A DNA stretch of 64,000 nucleotides from Maribacter aquivivus (GTDB taxonomy: Bacteria > Bacteroidota > Bacteroidia > Flavobacteriales > Flavobacteriaceae): positions 1,922,001 through 1,986,000 of the forward strand of contig NZ_FQZX01000001.1 of assembly GCF_900142175.1 (NCBI RefSeq), read 5' to 3'. Position 1 is the first letter of the stretch. Each line of letters begins with the position of its first letter. Of the stretch, positions 45,195 to 54,814 are shown in pieces. Made by a program: the position numbers and the translations under genes. Under the pieces are notes generated by a model. That model had not been told where the DNA came from and did not search any database. It saw only the letters and a list, made by a program, of their open reading frames with translations.

Positions 45195-47474
45195 ATGTTA
45201 GTAGAAAAATACAGCACTAAAGAAAGAAGAAATAAGACCCTTGAAATTTCTACTGATTTTGTCATCATTGGTGGTGGAATAGCGGGAGTATGTGCGGCAA
45301 TAACTGCTGCGAGAGAAGGCATAAAAACGGTACTTATTCAAGATCGACCAGTATTGGGGGGTAATGCTTCTTCTGAAGTTAGACTATGGATTTTAGGCGC
45401 TACTTCGCATATGGGCAACAATAATCGTTGGGCTCGTGAAGGAGGCGTTATTGATGAAATTCTAGTTGAGAATATGTATCGTAATAAAGAAGGTAACGCG
45501 GTAATTTTTGATACGGTTTTATTAGAAAAAATTTTGAACGAAACCAACATCACATTATTACTTAACACTAGTGTCTATGATGTTGAGAAATCTAATGATA
45601 GCAACATCAAATCTGTAACAGCATTTAATTCTCAAAATTCAACTACCTATATTGTTAATGCACCCTTATTTTGTGATGCTTCTGGCGATGGTATTGTTGC
45701 TTTTAAAGCAGGTGCGTCTTTTAGAATGGGTGCTGAAACTAAAGAAGAATTTGGCGAGTTATTTGCTCCAGATACAGCATATGGAGAGTTACTTGGGCAC
45801 TCTATGTACTTTTATAGTAAACGAGAGAATCATCCTGTAACCTATAGACCTCCTGCTTTTGCACTTAAAGATATTACCGAAATACCAAGGTATAAATCAA
45901 TTGGTAAAGATGATAAAGGGTGTAGGTTTTGGTGGTTTGAATATGGAGGTAGAAAAGATACCATTCACGATTCCGAAGAAATAAAATATGAACTGTGGAA
46001 AGTCATATATGGTGTATGGGATTATATTAAAAATTCTGGTGAATTTGATGATGTAGATAACCATACACTTGAATGGGTAGGTACAGTACCGGGCAAACGT
46101 GAAAGTAGGCGTTTTGATGGGTTGTATATGATAAAGCAACAAGATGTAATTGAACAAAAAACGTTTTATGATGCCATTGCTTTTGGGGGCTGGGCAATAG
46201 ATTTACACCCTGCAGATGGTGTTTATAGTAAGCTTTCTGGGTGTACGCAATGGCACTCTAAAGGCATTTATCAAATTCCGTATCGTTCTTTTGTAAGTAA
46301 GGATATTGATAATCTTTTTTATGCAGGTAGAATTATTAGCGCAACACATGTAGCATTTGGCTCTACCAGAGTAATGGCTACAACGGGTTTCTGTGCGCAG
46401 GCAGTAGGTATGGCCGCAGCTGTATGTTCCAAAAACAATATACTACCAAAAGAGGTTCTTGATGAAAAGTATTTAGAATTATTACAGAATAAGTTGAATA
46501 TTAACGGACAGAGTATTCCTGATATTCCCATTAAATTATCATCAAATTTGATTACTTCTGGTGCCGTTTCTGCATCTTCAGAGTTGAATTTAAGTAAAAT
46601 CCCGTTTGACGGTGGGTGGACAAATTTAGGCACTGCCGCTGCTCAATTGCTCCCGTTAACAGCACATACAAAATATGAATTTACCGTATGTGTCAATGCT
46701 GATGAAGATACCAATTTAGATGTGCAGCTACGAAGCTCAGCAAATGCTAAAAGTTATACACCAGATGTACTTTTAGAAACTTCGATGATTAAATTAAAAA
46801 AAGGAGAACAACATGTTTCTTTTTCATTTAATGAAAGTGTGAATGAAATGCAGTATGCTTTTGTAACCTTTTTGAAAAATGAAAAGATAAATTTAAAGAA
46901 TTCTACCAAGCGCTATTCCGGGGTGCTATCCGTTTTTAATGGGGTGAATAAGGCAGTTTCTAATAACGGAAAACAAACTCCGCCTGAAGGTTTAGGAGTT
47001 GACACTTTTGAGTTTTGGATACCCCAGCGTAGACCAGAAGGGCATAATATTGCTATGGAAATTTCCCCTGCAATAGCAGCATTTGACGCTGCCAATATTG
47101 GTAATGGGTATGTACGACCTTGGGGAGCAACAAATGCTTGGGTTGCAGATTTGGAAGATGAAAACCCGAAGCTTACCATATCTTGGAAAGAGGAAGTAGC
47201 ACTGCAAGAAATTAAAATTTTCTTTGATACGGATTATGATCATCCTATGGAATCTACGTTAATGGGACATCCAGAAGATGTTACTCCGTTTTGTGTACGC
47301 AATTATACTATAAAGGATAGTCACGGGAATGTATTGGCAGAAAAAGAAGATAACTATCAAACTATCAATTCTTACAGATTTGATACTCCTATTAAAACAA
47401 AGGAATTGGTTATAGAAGTATCTCATCCATCTAAAAATGTACCTGCTTCCATATTTGAAATTTTATGTGTGTAA
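45195..47474 (+). CDS. FAD-dependent oxidoreductase fused to carbohydrate-binding-like domains
   Basis: The protein has 759 residues and no signal peptide, so it is probably cytoplasmic. Residues ~20-430 are an FAD_oxidored (PF12831-type) domain: Rossmann 'DFVIIGGGIAGVCAAITAAREG', 'VLGGNASSEVRLWI', 'CDASGDGIVAFKAGASFRMG' (in parts) and the late FAD motif 'NLFYAGRIISATHVAFGSTRVMATTGFCAQAVG' (in parts). Residues ~450-600 and ~610-759 are two beta-sandwich modules; the last contains 'GYVRPWGATNAWVAD' and ends like F5/8-type domains ('PIKTKELVIEVSHPSKNVPASIFEI' in parts). Such enzymes recur in polysaccharide loci, but substrate and reaction are unknown. A role oxidising an unusual galactan sugar is inferred from the operon. 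It starts 3 bases after the symporter stop. Confidence 0.85.
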   Translation: MLVEKYSTKERRNKTLEISTDFVIIGGGIAGVCAAITAAREGIKTVLIQDRPVLGGNASSEVRLWILGATSHMGNNNRWAREGGVIDEILVENMYRNKEGNAVIFDTVLLEKILNETNITLLLNTSVYDVEKSNDSNIKSVTAFNSQNSTTYIVNAPLFCDASGDGIVAFKAGASFRMGAETKEEFGELFAPDTAYGELLGHSMYFYSKRENHPVTYRPPAFALKDITEIPRYKSIGKDDKGCRFWWFEYGGRKDTIHDSEEIKYELWKVIYGVWDYIKNSGEFDDVDNHTLEWVGTVPGKRESRRFDGLYMIKQQDVIEQKTFYDAIAFGGWAIDLHPADGVYSKLSGCTQWHSKGIYQIPYRSFVSKDIDNLFYAGRIISATHVAFGSTRVMATTGFCAQAVGMAAAVCSKNNILPKEVLDEKYLELLQNKLNINGQSIPDIPIKLSSNLITSGAVSASSELNLSKIPFDGGWTNLGTAAAQLLPLTAHTKYEFTVCVNADEDTNLDVQLRSSANAKSYTPDVLLETSMIKLKKGEQHVSFSFNESVNEMQYAFVTFLKNEKINLKNSTKRYSGVLSVFNGVNKAVSNNGKQTPPEGLGVDTFEFWIPQRRPEGHNIAMEISPAIAAFDAANIGNGYVRPWGATNAWVADLEDENPKLTISWKEEVALQEIKIFFDTDYDHPMESTLMGHPEDVTPFCVRNYTIKDSHGNVLAEKEDNYQTINSYRFDTPIKTKELVIEVSHPSKNVPASIFEILCV

Positions 47475-47476
47475 TT

Positions 47477-50476
47477 ATGAAAAACAGCTATCTATTATTG
47501 TTTTTTCTTGTTGGTGTATTTGGCTATGCACAGAAAAATACAGGCTTGAAAGCTGGGGAAGAAAGACTGGATTTAAATGGCAATTGGAAATTTAATGCTA
47601 TTTATGGCGATGGATCAAACTACAATAATATCAAGGCTGAGGAAGAAGACATAGTTATTGATAATACTGATAAAAATCAAATTGAAATTAAAGGAGATTG
47701 GGTTGTTTCTACAGTAGGAGAGAGGGAGTCTCGGTTTTATGGAGCATCATATTTAAAACATCACTTTAGTAGTTTACAAGATGATGCCAGTGTATCATAT
47801 GTACCCAAATTGCCTGCATCCGGATATTATGAGGCTTTTGTGCGGTTTCCTTTTGCTATAAATTTAAATACAAAAATAAATATACATCATACTGATGGAA
47901 CAGATGTACAGTTTTTTAATCAGCGTACACGTTGCGACGAATGGTTGAGTTTAGGCATTTTTACTTTTGAAAAAGATAAACGCTCTGCTATAGAAATTAC
48001 TTCAGATATAGCCGGTGTGGGTGTATCTGCGGATGCTGTATTATTTAGACCTGTATCCAACGAAAAGATAGCGCAAGCTAATTTGGAGAAAAAGACTATT
48101 TTTTTAAGTGATTTTGATGATTCGCAATGGGATAACTTGAAAGTTCCTGGGCATTACGGAATGATTAATGAATTCTCTAATTACACTGGTAAGGCATGGT
48201 ATAGAAGAACATTTGAAACTCCTGCAGCTTGGCAAACTTCTCCTCAAAAAAGAATTCGATTAAAATTTGATGGCGTTTGCCATATAGCTAAAGTGTATTT
48301 AAATGGAGCGTTTGTCGGCACACATCAAGGCGGGTTTACGCCTTTCGAAATAGATGTTACGGAAAATATAAGTTTAGACAACCATAACGTATTGGCTGTT
48401 GAAACTGACAATAATGCTTTGGTAGGTGCTACGTGGAATTGGGGTGGTATTATTAGAGATGTTAACCTTGTAAGAAATAATCAGGTACGCATTAAGCATC
48501 AATACATACATGCAGATCCAGATTTAAAAACAGGTACAGCAGGGTTACATTTAAAAATTAAGATAGAGAATAGTGGTACTACGGCTAGAACATTAACGGT
48601 GAGTAGTCAAATTTTAAATGAAACTAAGGTAAAACAGTTTATTCAAAAAGTAACAGTACCAGCAAATTCTATGAGTGAAGTTGTTTTCACTGGTGAGTTG
48701 TCTTCAGCTGATGTTGAGCTTTGGCATTTTGATAATCCGCACTTATACCAAATAGCAAGTACTATTTCAGAAAACGAGAAAGTAGTACATGAATTGAAAG
48801 ATAGATTCGGGATTAGGAAAGTAACATTGACCAAAGATAATTTGATTTTAAATGGTGAGCCCGTTCGGTTGTCAGGCTATAATAGAGTTAGTGATCACCG
48901 TTATTGGGGGTCTTCAGAGCCCCCAGAGCTTATTGATCAAGATGTAGATTTAATGAAAAATGCAGGAGCAAACTTTATGCGTATCATGCATGGAACTCAG
49001 AATAAAAAATTGATTGAGCGTTGCGACGAAAAGGGAATTTTACTGTTTGAAGAAGTCAATGTTCGCGATTTGGATAATGCAGAATTTACAGCTCCAGAAT
49101 ATCCTTTGATAAAATCATGGATTAAAGGAATGGTAGAAAGAGATAGCAATAGCCCTAGTATTATTGGGTGGAGCGTTGGTAATGAATTGGATGACCATTA
49201 TGACTATGCTACAATGATGATGGATTATGTGAGAGTCTTAGATCCTCATAGGTTAGTGACTTGTGTAAGCAATACTGGTGGGCGTGAAGATGCAACAAGA
49301 ACTACAGATCCAAATTCTAATGTAGATATCATAATGCATAATTTGTATCCGTTTCAAGGAACACCACAAGAAGTAATTTCTAGTATTAGAAACAAATGGC
49401 CTAACAAACCTGTTTTTATTTCAGAATATGGCGTAAAGTTAAATGGGATTACATTAGATGAGGACAGAGAAGAAAATTCTACTTGGAACGAAAACTTTAG
49501 GGGACAGAATGATTTTGTTATTGGAACTTCATTATGGACGTTTAATGATTACAGAAGTGCATACATAGGAACCAATGTGGAAGAAAATAGAACATGGGGA
49601 ATTGTAAATGCATGGAGGCAAAAACGAAAGTTTTATTCTCGATTACAAAAAGAAACCAGTCCTGTAAAAGGGATTGATGTTGTCTTTCATAAAAGGAAAG
49701 CGACAATAACGATTCCTATAAGAGCAAGAAATGACTTTCCTAGTTTTACCATGAAAGACTATCAAATGGTTTGGGAATTTATAAATGATGAAGGAGAAAT
49801 AAGTGTTAGACAAACGCAAGATTTACCTGTGTTATTTCCTGAAGATGGTGTGTGGATAGGAGATATTCCTATAACTGTAAAAAACAAAAAAGCTGTAGCC
49901 ATGCATATTGCTTTATTAAGCCCGAATGGGTACACACGGTTTAAAAAAAATATTGACCTAAAAAAACCTGTAGCTCCTAAAGTTACAGCAATAGTTGGGG
50001 GTAAAAATTCAGCCAGGGTATATTTTGAAGAAATGGCAGGGGCAAAGGAATATTTTATACAATACCAAAACTTAAAAGGCGAAACGGTTACAACTGCTAA
50101 AACGATATCCAATTATATTACTGTTGATAGTCTACCCAACTCTTCTGTAAAAGCAGACCTAATAGCAGTAAATGGTAAGGGATCTGAGTCTGTCATGGTC
50201 AACTTAACAAGGAGTGAGCAAGAATTACCACCTGTTATTTGGGATGCTTTTATACGAGATAATCGTATTGTGGTTGGCTATTCTGGAGAATTAAATGATG
50301 AAGCGTATACCGTACGTTACGGAACTTCGCCATTAAACTTAAATCAGGAAATTACAACGTACACTAAAGGGATGATGACCATCCCCATTAAAGAAAGTGG
50401 TACATACTACCTGCAAATACAAAAAAAGGATAGTAACGGATTGAGCAATTGGTCTCCTGTTAAAAAAATAAATTAA
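47477..50476 (+). CDS. GH2 beta-galactosidase-like enzyme with inserted and C-terminal accessory domains
   Basis: The frame opens at an ATG (47465) overlapping the previous gene, but the ATG at 47477 starts a proper signal peptide (MKNSYLLLFFLVGVFGYAQ) 2 bases past that stop and gives 999 residues. After 'RLDLNGNWKFNAIYGDGS' a ~150-residue golvesin/xanthan-lyase-like domain is inserted in the GH2 N-terminus ('YVPKLPASGYYEAFVRFPF', 'SADAVLFRP'). GH2 sandwich, Ig and TIM-barrel domains follow. The acid/base is Glu ~570 in 'SPSIIGWSVGNELDDHY' and the nucleophile Glu ~650 in 'KPVFISEYGVK'. The C-terminal ~180 residues are fibronectin-III-like. It probably removes beta-galactose from substituted oligosaccharides. 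It lies within the LacI-linked operon. Confidence 0.9.
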   Translation: MKNSYLLLFFLVGVFGYAQKNTGLKAGEERLDLNGNWKFNAIYGDGSNYNNIKAEEEDIVIDNTDKNQIEIKGDWVVSTVGERESRFYGASYLKHHFSSLQDDASVSYVPKLPASGYYEAFVRFPFAINLNTKINIHHTDGTDVQFFNQRTRCDEWLSLGIFTFEKDKRSAIEITSDIAGVGVSADAVLFRPVSNEKIAQANLEKKTIFLSDFDDSQWDNLKVPGHYGMINEFSNYTGKAWYRRTFETPAAWQTSPQKRIRLKFDGVCHIAKVYLNGAFVGTHQGGFTPFEIDVTENISLDNHNVLAVETDNNALVGATWNWGGIIRDVNLVRNNQVRIKHQYIHADPDLKTGTAGLHLKIKIENSGTTARTLTVSSQILNETKVKQFIQKVTVPANSMSEVVFTGELSSADVELWHFDNPHLYQIASTISENEKVVHELKDRFGIRKVTLTKDNLILNGEPVRLSGYNRVSDHRYWGSSEPPELIDQDVDLMKNAGANFMRIMHGTQNKKLIERCDEKGILLFEEVNVRDLDNAEFTAPEYPLIKSWIKGMVERDSNSPSIIGWSVGNELDDHYDYATMMMDYVRVLDPHRLVTCVSNTGGREDATRTTDPNSNVDIIMHNLYPFQGTPQEVISSIRNKWPNKPVFISEYGVKLNGITLDEDREENSTWNENFRGQNDFVIGTSLWTFNDYRSAYIGTNVEENRTWGIVNAWRQKRKFYSRLQKETSPVKGIDVVFHKRKATITIPIRARNDFPSFTMKDYQMVWEFINDEGEISVRQTQDLPVLFPEDGVWIGDIPITVKNKKAVAMHIALLSPNGYTRFKKNIDLKKPVAPKVTAIVGGKNSARVYFEEMAGAKEYFIQYQNLKGETVTTAKTISNYITVDSLPNSSVKADLIAVNGKGSESVMVNLTRSEQELPPVIWDAFIRDNRIVVGYSGELNDEAYTVRYGTSPLNLNQEITTYTKGMMTIPIKESGTYYLQIQKKDSNGLSNWSPVKKIN

Positions 50477-50483
50477 TCCTTAA

Positions 50484-51596
50484 ATGAAAAATAAAGTTTC
50501 CATAGTATTATTCATTGTCTTGTTTGGGTCTTGTGCTCAAAAACCAAAACAGAAAGCATCAGAAAAGGTAGAAAATTATAAGATTGTATTAGGGAAAGTA
50601 TCTAAATCTTCTGTCTTTGAAGAAGCAGGAAAAAGTGTTTGGGGAGGTACATTAACCAAAGGTGAAGACGGCTTATACCATATGTTCTACTCTAGATGGC
50701 CAAAAGAGATTGGTTGGGAATGGGTTAATTATTCTGAAATAGCGCATGCTACGGCTACTAGTCCATTTGGACCGTTTTCTTTTCAAGATGTGGCTTTGGG
50801 TGATAGGGGTAAAGAATACTGGGACGGAGCTACTACGCATAACCCTACCATTCTTAAAATTAAAGGCAAGTACTACTTATATTATATGGGTAACACTGGA
50901 AATAAAGAAATTGTAAGTACTCCCGGAAACCCTAAATTAAATTGGGAACATAGAAACAATCAAAGAATAGGAGTTGCTGTTGCTGATAGTCCTAACGGGC
51001 CTTGGAAAAGATTTGACACACCTGTTTTAGATATTACACATGGAGATGATAAGGCATATGATGCCTTGATGACTTCGAACCCATCTGTATGTGAAATGCC
51101 AGATGGCAAAATATTAATGGTATACAAGGCGGTAGGGAAAGCATTTAAATTACCTGCTGGTGGTCCTGTAGTACATATGGTGGCTATTGCAGATTCGCCA
51201 ACCGGACCTTTTAAAAAGTATCCTGATCCAATATTTGTGTTTGAAGGAGAAACATTTCCTGCGGAAGACCCTTACATCTGGTACCAAGATGGTAAATATC
51301 GCGCTATAGTAAAACGAATGAAGCATGAAGGAAATAAGCGTTTATTCTCATTAGTCCATTATGAATCTGAAGATGGAATTAAATGGGACAAAGCAAAATA
51401 TTTTGAAGTTTCAGATAGAACGGTTACTTGGGAAGATGGTACCCGTACCAAGTTTAATCATTTAGAGCGTCCACAAGTTTTTATGGAAAATGGAGCTCCT
51501 GTTGCTTTGTTATGTGCAGCAGATACTATTGATGTGAATAATGTGAGACACTCCTTCAATATTCAAATTCCATTACAGATCACTAAAGAAAAATAA
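50484..51596 (+). CDS. Five-bladed beta-propeller glycosidase-like lipoprotein (GH43/GH117-like fold, unclassified)
   Basis: The protein has 370 residues with lipobox 'VLFGSCAQ'. Repeated strand patterns of the GH43/GH32/GH117 propeller type are clear: 'DGLYHMFYSRWPK', 'HNPTILKIKGKYYLYYMGNTG', 'IGVAVADSPNGPWKRFDTPVLD' (in parts), 'SNPSVCEMPDGKILMVYKAVG', 'DPYIWYQDGKYRAIVKRM'. Acidic residues in 'WGGTLTKGEDG', 'YDALMTSNPSV' and 'PAEDPYIW' are at places where such enzymes have catalytic Asp/Glu, but the canonical GH43 WxD start is not obvious. It could be a hydrolase of an anhydro- or methylated galactose, or a member of an unnamed family. It sits 7 bases after one GH2 and 3 before another, so it is co-expressed with exo-galactan enzymes. 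Confidence 0.8.
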   Translation: MKNKVSIVLFIVLFGSCAQKPKQKASEKVENYKIVLGKVSKSSVFEEAGKSVWGGTLTKGEDGLYHMFYSRWPKEIGWEWVNYSEIAHATATSPFGPFSFQDVALGDRGKEYWDGATTHNPTILKIKGKYYLYYMGNTGNKEIVSTPGNPKLNWEHRNNQRIGVAVADSPNGPWKRFDTPVLDITHGDDKAYDALMTSNPSVCEMPDGKILMVYKAVGKAFKLPAGGPVVHMVAIADSPTGPFKKYPDPIFVFEGETFPAEDPYIWYQDGKYRAIVKRMKHEGNKRLFSLVHYESEDGIKWDKAKYFEVSDRTVTWEDGTRTKFNHLERPQVFMENGAPVALLCAADTIDVNNVRHSFNIQIPLQITKEK

Positions 51597-51599
51597 AGT

Positions 51600-53336
51600 A
51601 TGCATAAGAAGCTCTTTTTACTGTTTTCTATTATTGTTTTATGGGGTGTTTCCTGTAAAAAAGTAAGCCCCCTAAACGATTTTAATACCTATGAGAAGAA
51701 TAAATCTTTAGATGGTACTTGGCAATTTTTAGCATCAAATACTATAGCAGAAATAGCAGTGTTGTCGCAAACAGACCAGCAATGGGATACCATTACTGTT
51801 CCTGGCAATTGGGATACTAGAGAAAAATACGGCACTTATGTGGGCAAAGGTTATTATAAGAAAAGCTTCACGCTTCCTGAAAATTGGGAAGACAAGCACA
51901 TTAGATTAAAATTTGGGGCAGTATATCAAACGGCAAAGGTTTGGTTAAATGGAAATTTATTAGGAACCAACGTTGGAGGCTATTTACCTTTTGATTATGA
52001 TATAACACCTTATATACATAAAACTGGAACAAATGATGTGGTAGTAATGGCAGATAACACCATTAAACGAGGTGCATGGTGGGCTTGGGGCGGTATAAGT
52101 AGAGCAGTGGTTTTAGAAGCTAATGAACCTGTAAGGTTGGTTTACCAGCATATTAGTTCGGTACCCGATTTTGAGAATGAAGTTGTGAATTTCAGCATCA
52201 AGTATAAAATCGAAAACAATGAAGAATCTTCTGTAAATGTTACCATTAATTCAACAATTAAAGAAAAAGAAAAGCTGCCTAAAACTGCATTAACCTTAGA
52301 TGCCGGAGAAGTAGAAGAAGTAACCGTAACATTTAAGAGAAAGTTATCTGACTTTGATTTATGGCATTTTAATTCGCCTAATTTATATCAATTAGCTACA
52401 GATGTAGAAGTAGATGGTAAGTTGCAGGATCAAACAGTTGATAATTTTGGGATTAGAAAATTTGAGGTTAGAGGAGAACAGTTTTATTTAAATAATAGTG
52501 CTGTACGAATGAACGGTGTCAATCGTGTACACGATCATCCTAACTACGGTAATACAGAACCAGATCAGTTAATAGAACAAGATATCTTGGATATAAAGTC
52601 TTTGGGGTGTAATTTTTCAAGACTAATGCATGCCCCTTTATCTAAAAATCTGTTAGATTTTTGTGACAAGAACGGATTCTTATTAGTGGAAGAAATTCCG
52701 GTTTGGGGAGATGAAGACCCTAATTCTTTTCCAAATAATCCACTAACAAAACAATGGTTGAATACCATGATTGAAAGAGATTTTAATCATCCTTCTGTAG
52801 TAGCCTGGAGTGTAGGTAATGAACTAAGAAATCCAGATGGTGATTGGGATGATAAGGCGCTAACTAAAGAACAATATGGTTACGTAGATTCTATGTTAGA
52901 TTATGTAGCAACATTAGATAGCACACGGTTAAAAACTTATGTTAGTATTACTGCTTATAGAAAAGGAGAAATAGGAACGGAACCTTATGATAAAGTAGAT
53001 TTTATATCAATGAACAGCTACGGAAATGCACCTGTTTTGGCAGAAAAAACACATGAGAAATTTCCAGGAAAACCCATTTTTATTTCTGAAATAGGAATAG
53101 GTCAAATAGGTCCTGCACCAGAAGGTGCTTTGAGCGATGAATTGGTGGGCTATTTAAATGAATTGAAAAAGTACCCTTGGGTAACAGGCGTTTCTATTTG
53201 GAGTTATAATGATTACAGAAGTAATTATAAAGGTACACCCGCTTCGGGTTTTAGAGAATGGGGCATAGTTGATGAACATCGAAATAAAAAGAAAGCCTAC
53301 CATCAATTAAAAGAAATTTACAAAGAGTGGGAATAA
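51600..53336 (+). CDS. GH2 beta-galactosidase/beta-glucuronidase-like lipoprotein (compact)
   Basis: The protein has 578 residues with lipobox 'LWGVSCKK'. It contains only the three core GH2 domains: sandwich (~35-190, 'SLDGTWQFLASNT', 'VPGNWDTREKYG'), Ig-like (~195-300) and TIM barrel (~300-575), the size of beta-glucuronidases. The acid/base is Glu ~408 in 'HPSVVAWSVGNELRN' and the nucleophile Glu ~497 in 'KPIFISEIGIG'. 'MNGVNRVHDHPNYGNTEPDQL' parallels 'LSGYNRVSDHRYWGSSEPPEL' in the GH2 two genes upstream, so the two are related paralogues. A beta-galactosidase role is inferred from the locus; glucuronidase activity cannot be excluded. Confidence 0.9.
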   Translation: MHKKLFLLFSIIVLWGVSCKKVSPLNDFNTYEKNKSLDGTWQFLASNTIAEIAVLSQTDQQWDTITVPGNWDTREKYGTYVGKGYYKKSFTLPENWEDKHIRLKFGAVYQTAKVWLNGNLLGTNVGGYLPFDYDITPYIHKTGTNDVVVMADNTIKRGAWWAWGGISRAVVLEANEPVRLVYQHISSVPDFENEVVNFSIKYKIENNEESSVNVTINSTIKEKEKLPKTALTLDAGEVEEVTVTFKRKLSDFDLWHFNSPNLYQLATDVEVDGKLQDQTVDNFGIRKFEVRGEQFYLNNSAVRMNGVNRVHDHPNYGNTEPDQLIEQDILDIKSLGCNFSRLMHAPLSKNLLDFCDKNGFLLVEEIPVWGDEDPNSFPNNPLTKQWLNTMIERDFNHPSVVAWSVGNELRNPDGDWDDKALTKEQYGYVDSMLDYVATLDSTRLKTYVSITAYRKGEIGTEPYDKVDFISMNSYGNAPVLAEKTHEKFPGKPIFISEIGIGQIGPAPEGALSDELVGYLNELKKYPWVTGVSIWSYNDYRSNYKGTPASGFREWGIVDEHRNKKKAYHQLKEIYKEWE

Positions 53337-53374
53337 TTTAAAATTGTAAAATTCACATCAAACAACATATAACT

Positions 53375-54682
53375 ATGAAGTTTTCACATAACTTGAAGAT
53401 AAGTACTCTTTTACTGGTAGTGCTCTCGGCAATATCTTGTACTCAGAAAGAAGCTAAGGTTGTAGACAATGTCATAATCGATACTTTACAGATTTTTCCT
53501 TTTAAAATGCCTATTGAAAAGCCAAATATTCCGCTTAGTGCTTCTTCAGAGCGAATGTTTAATTACCCAACACCAAGAGTTCAAGACAACGAACTTTTCT
53601 CGCAATTTAAGTATACGCGTTTAAATGGTTTTGATTATAATAATGGTGATGGTACTATTTCTAGAAGAGATCCTTCTAGACCAATCTTGGTAAATGATAC
53701 TTATTATGTTTGGTACACTAAAAGGCATACAGTAGTACCTCCTATTGGTTGGAATCGTGCGGCAGAGGCTACCGATGTAATACCTTCTACCGATTGGGAT
53801 TTATGTGATATTTGGTATGCAACTAGTAAAGACGGAGTTACTTGGGAAGAAAAAGGGGTGGCTATTTCACGTCCTGAAAAGCTAAAGTCAGGATGGCGTT
53901 CTGTGGCTACGCCCGATATTCTTGTTTGGAAGAATAAATACTATCTGTACTACCAAGCTTTTGATGAACCTAGTGGGTTAAAAGGCGATTTATGCCCTGT
54001 CTCTATTTCATATGCCGACTCGCCCGATGGTCCTTGGATTCATGGAGGCGATAAGGTAATTCCGTTTGGTAAAGAGGGAGAGTGGGATTACAAAGCTACA
54101 CATGACCCGCAACCTATAGTTCATGATGGAAAAATTTATGTATACTATAAAGCAGCCTATAATAAATGGCCAGATAATAGAACTAACTATGCAGTAGGGC
54201 ATGGTTTGGCAATAGCAGAAGATCCTTTAGGACCTTATAAAAAACACTATTTAAATCCGGTTATGCAATCAGGTCATGAGACCACATATTGGCCCTATAA
54301 AGGAGGTGTAGCCACCTTGGCAATCAAAGATGGAAATGAACGTGAAACCATACAGTATGCTGAAGACGGAGTAAATTTTAAAATAGCATCGAGTGTTTCT
54401 TTAACTCCATCAGCGGCCGCACCTTTTGTTGCAGATGCATTTACAGACACTAAAGATGGTAGAGGTTTTACTTGGGGTCTATCTCATTTCATAAATGCGG
54501 GTACACCAGGAAAAGGATATTCAATTTTAGGGAGATTTGATTGCGATTTGAGTTTGGATTATGATGAGCCAGCTTTTAAGAATACCGGTGTTTGGCATAA
54601 GCCGGAAGTTTATTTTGCACAAGGTATGGGTTCTATTAACAAACACCCGGAGGGTAGAGCTGTAAAGAAAAATAATGATTGA
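53375..54682 (+). CDS. GH117 alpha-1,3-(3,6-anhydro-L-galactosidase)-like lipoprotein
   Basis: The protein has 435 residues with lipobox 'LSAISCTQ', so unlike the other GH117 (35287) it is lipid-anchored. The swapping N-terminal arm 'MPIEKPNIPLSASSERMFN' and the propeller start 'YTRLNGFDYNNGDGTISRRDPS' (in parts) are diagnostic; the base is Asp ~99. Further blades carry 'TPDILVWKNKYYLYYQAFDEPSG', 'THDPQPIVHDGKIYVYYKAAYNKW' and 'VMQSGHETTYWPYKGG', with the His of GHET the likely acid. It has the longer 'KRHTVVPPIGWNRAAEATDV' loop, which differs between the two paralogues and may separate agar from porphyran fragments. It is the last gene of the LacI-linked operon; its start is 38 bases after the GH2 stop. 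Confidence 0.94.
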   Translation: MKFSHNLKISTLLLVVLSAISCTQKEAKVVDNVIIDTLQIFPFKMPIEKPNIPLSASSERMFNYPTPRVQDNELFSQFKYTRLNGFDYNNGDGTISRRDPSRPILVNDTYYVWYTKRHTVVPPIGWNRAAEATDVIPSTDWDLCDIWYATSKDGVTWEEKGVAISRPEKLKSGWRSVATPDILVWKNKYYLYYQAFDEPSGLKGDLCPVSISYADSPDGPWIHGGDKVIPFGKEGEWDYKATHDPQPIVHDGKIYVYYKAAYNKWPDNRTNYAVGHGLAIAEDPLGPYKKHYLNPVMQSGHETTYWPYKGGVATLAIKDGNERETIQYAEDGVNFKIASSVSLTPSAAAPFVADAFTDTKDGRGFTWGLSHFINAGTPGKGYSILGRFDCDLSLDYDEPAFKNTGVWHKPEVYFAQGMGSINKHPEGRAVKKNND

Positions 54683-54814
54683 TTTTATACGGGATTTTAA
54701 AATGAATTTGGAAGTGAATTGCAGTATTTACTAAATGTACTAGTACAAAGTTTAATAGAGCGACGACCAATGCAACTACTATTAGTGATTAGATATAATA
54801 TGTTTTTGAGTTTA

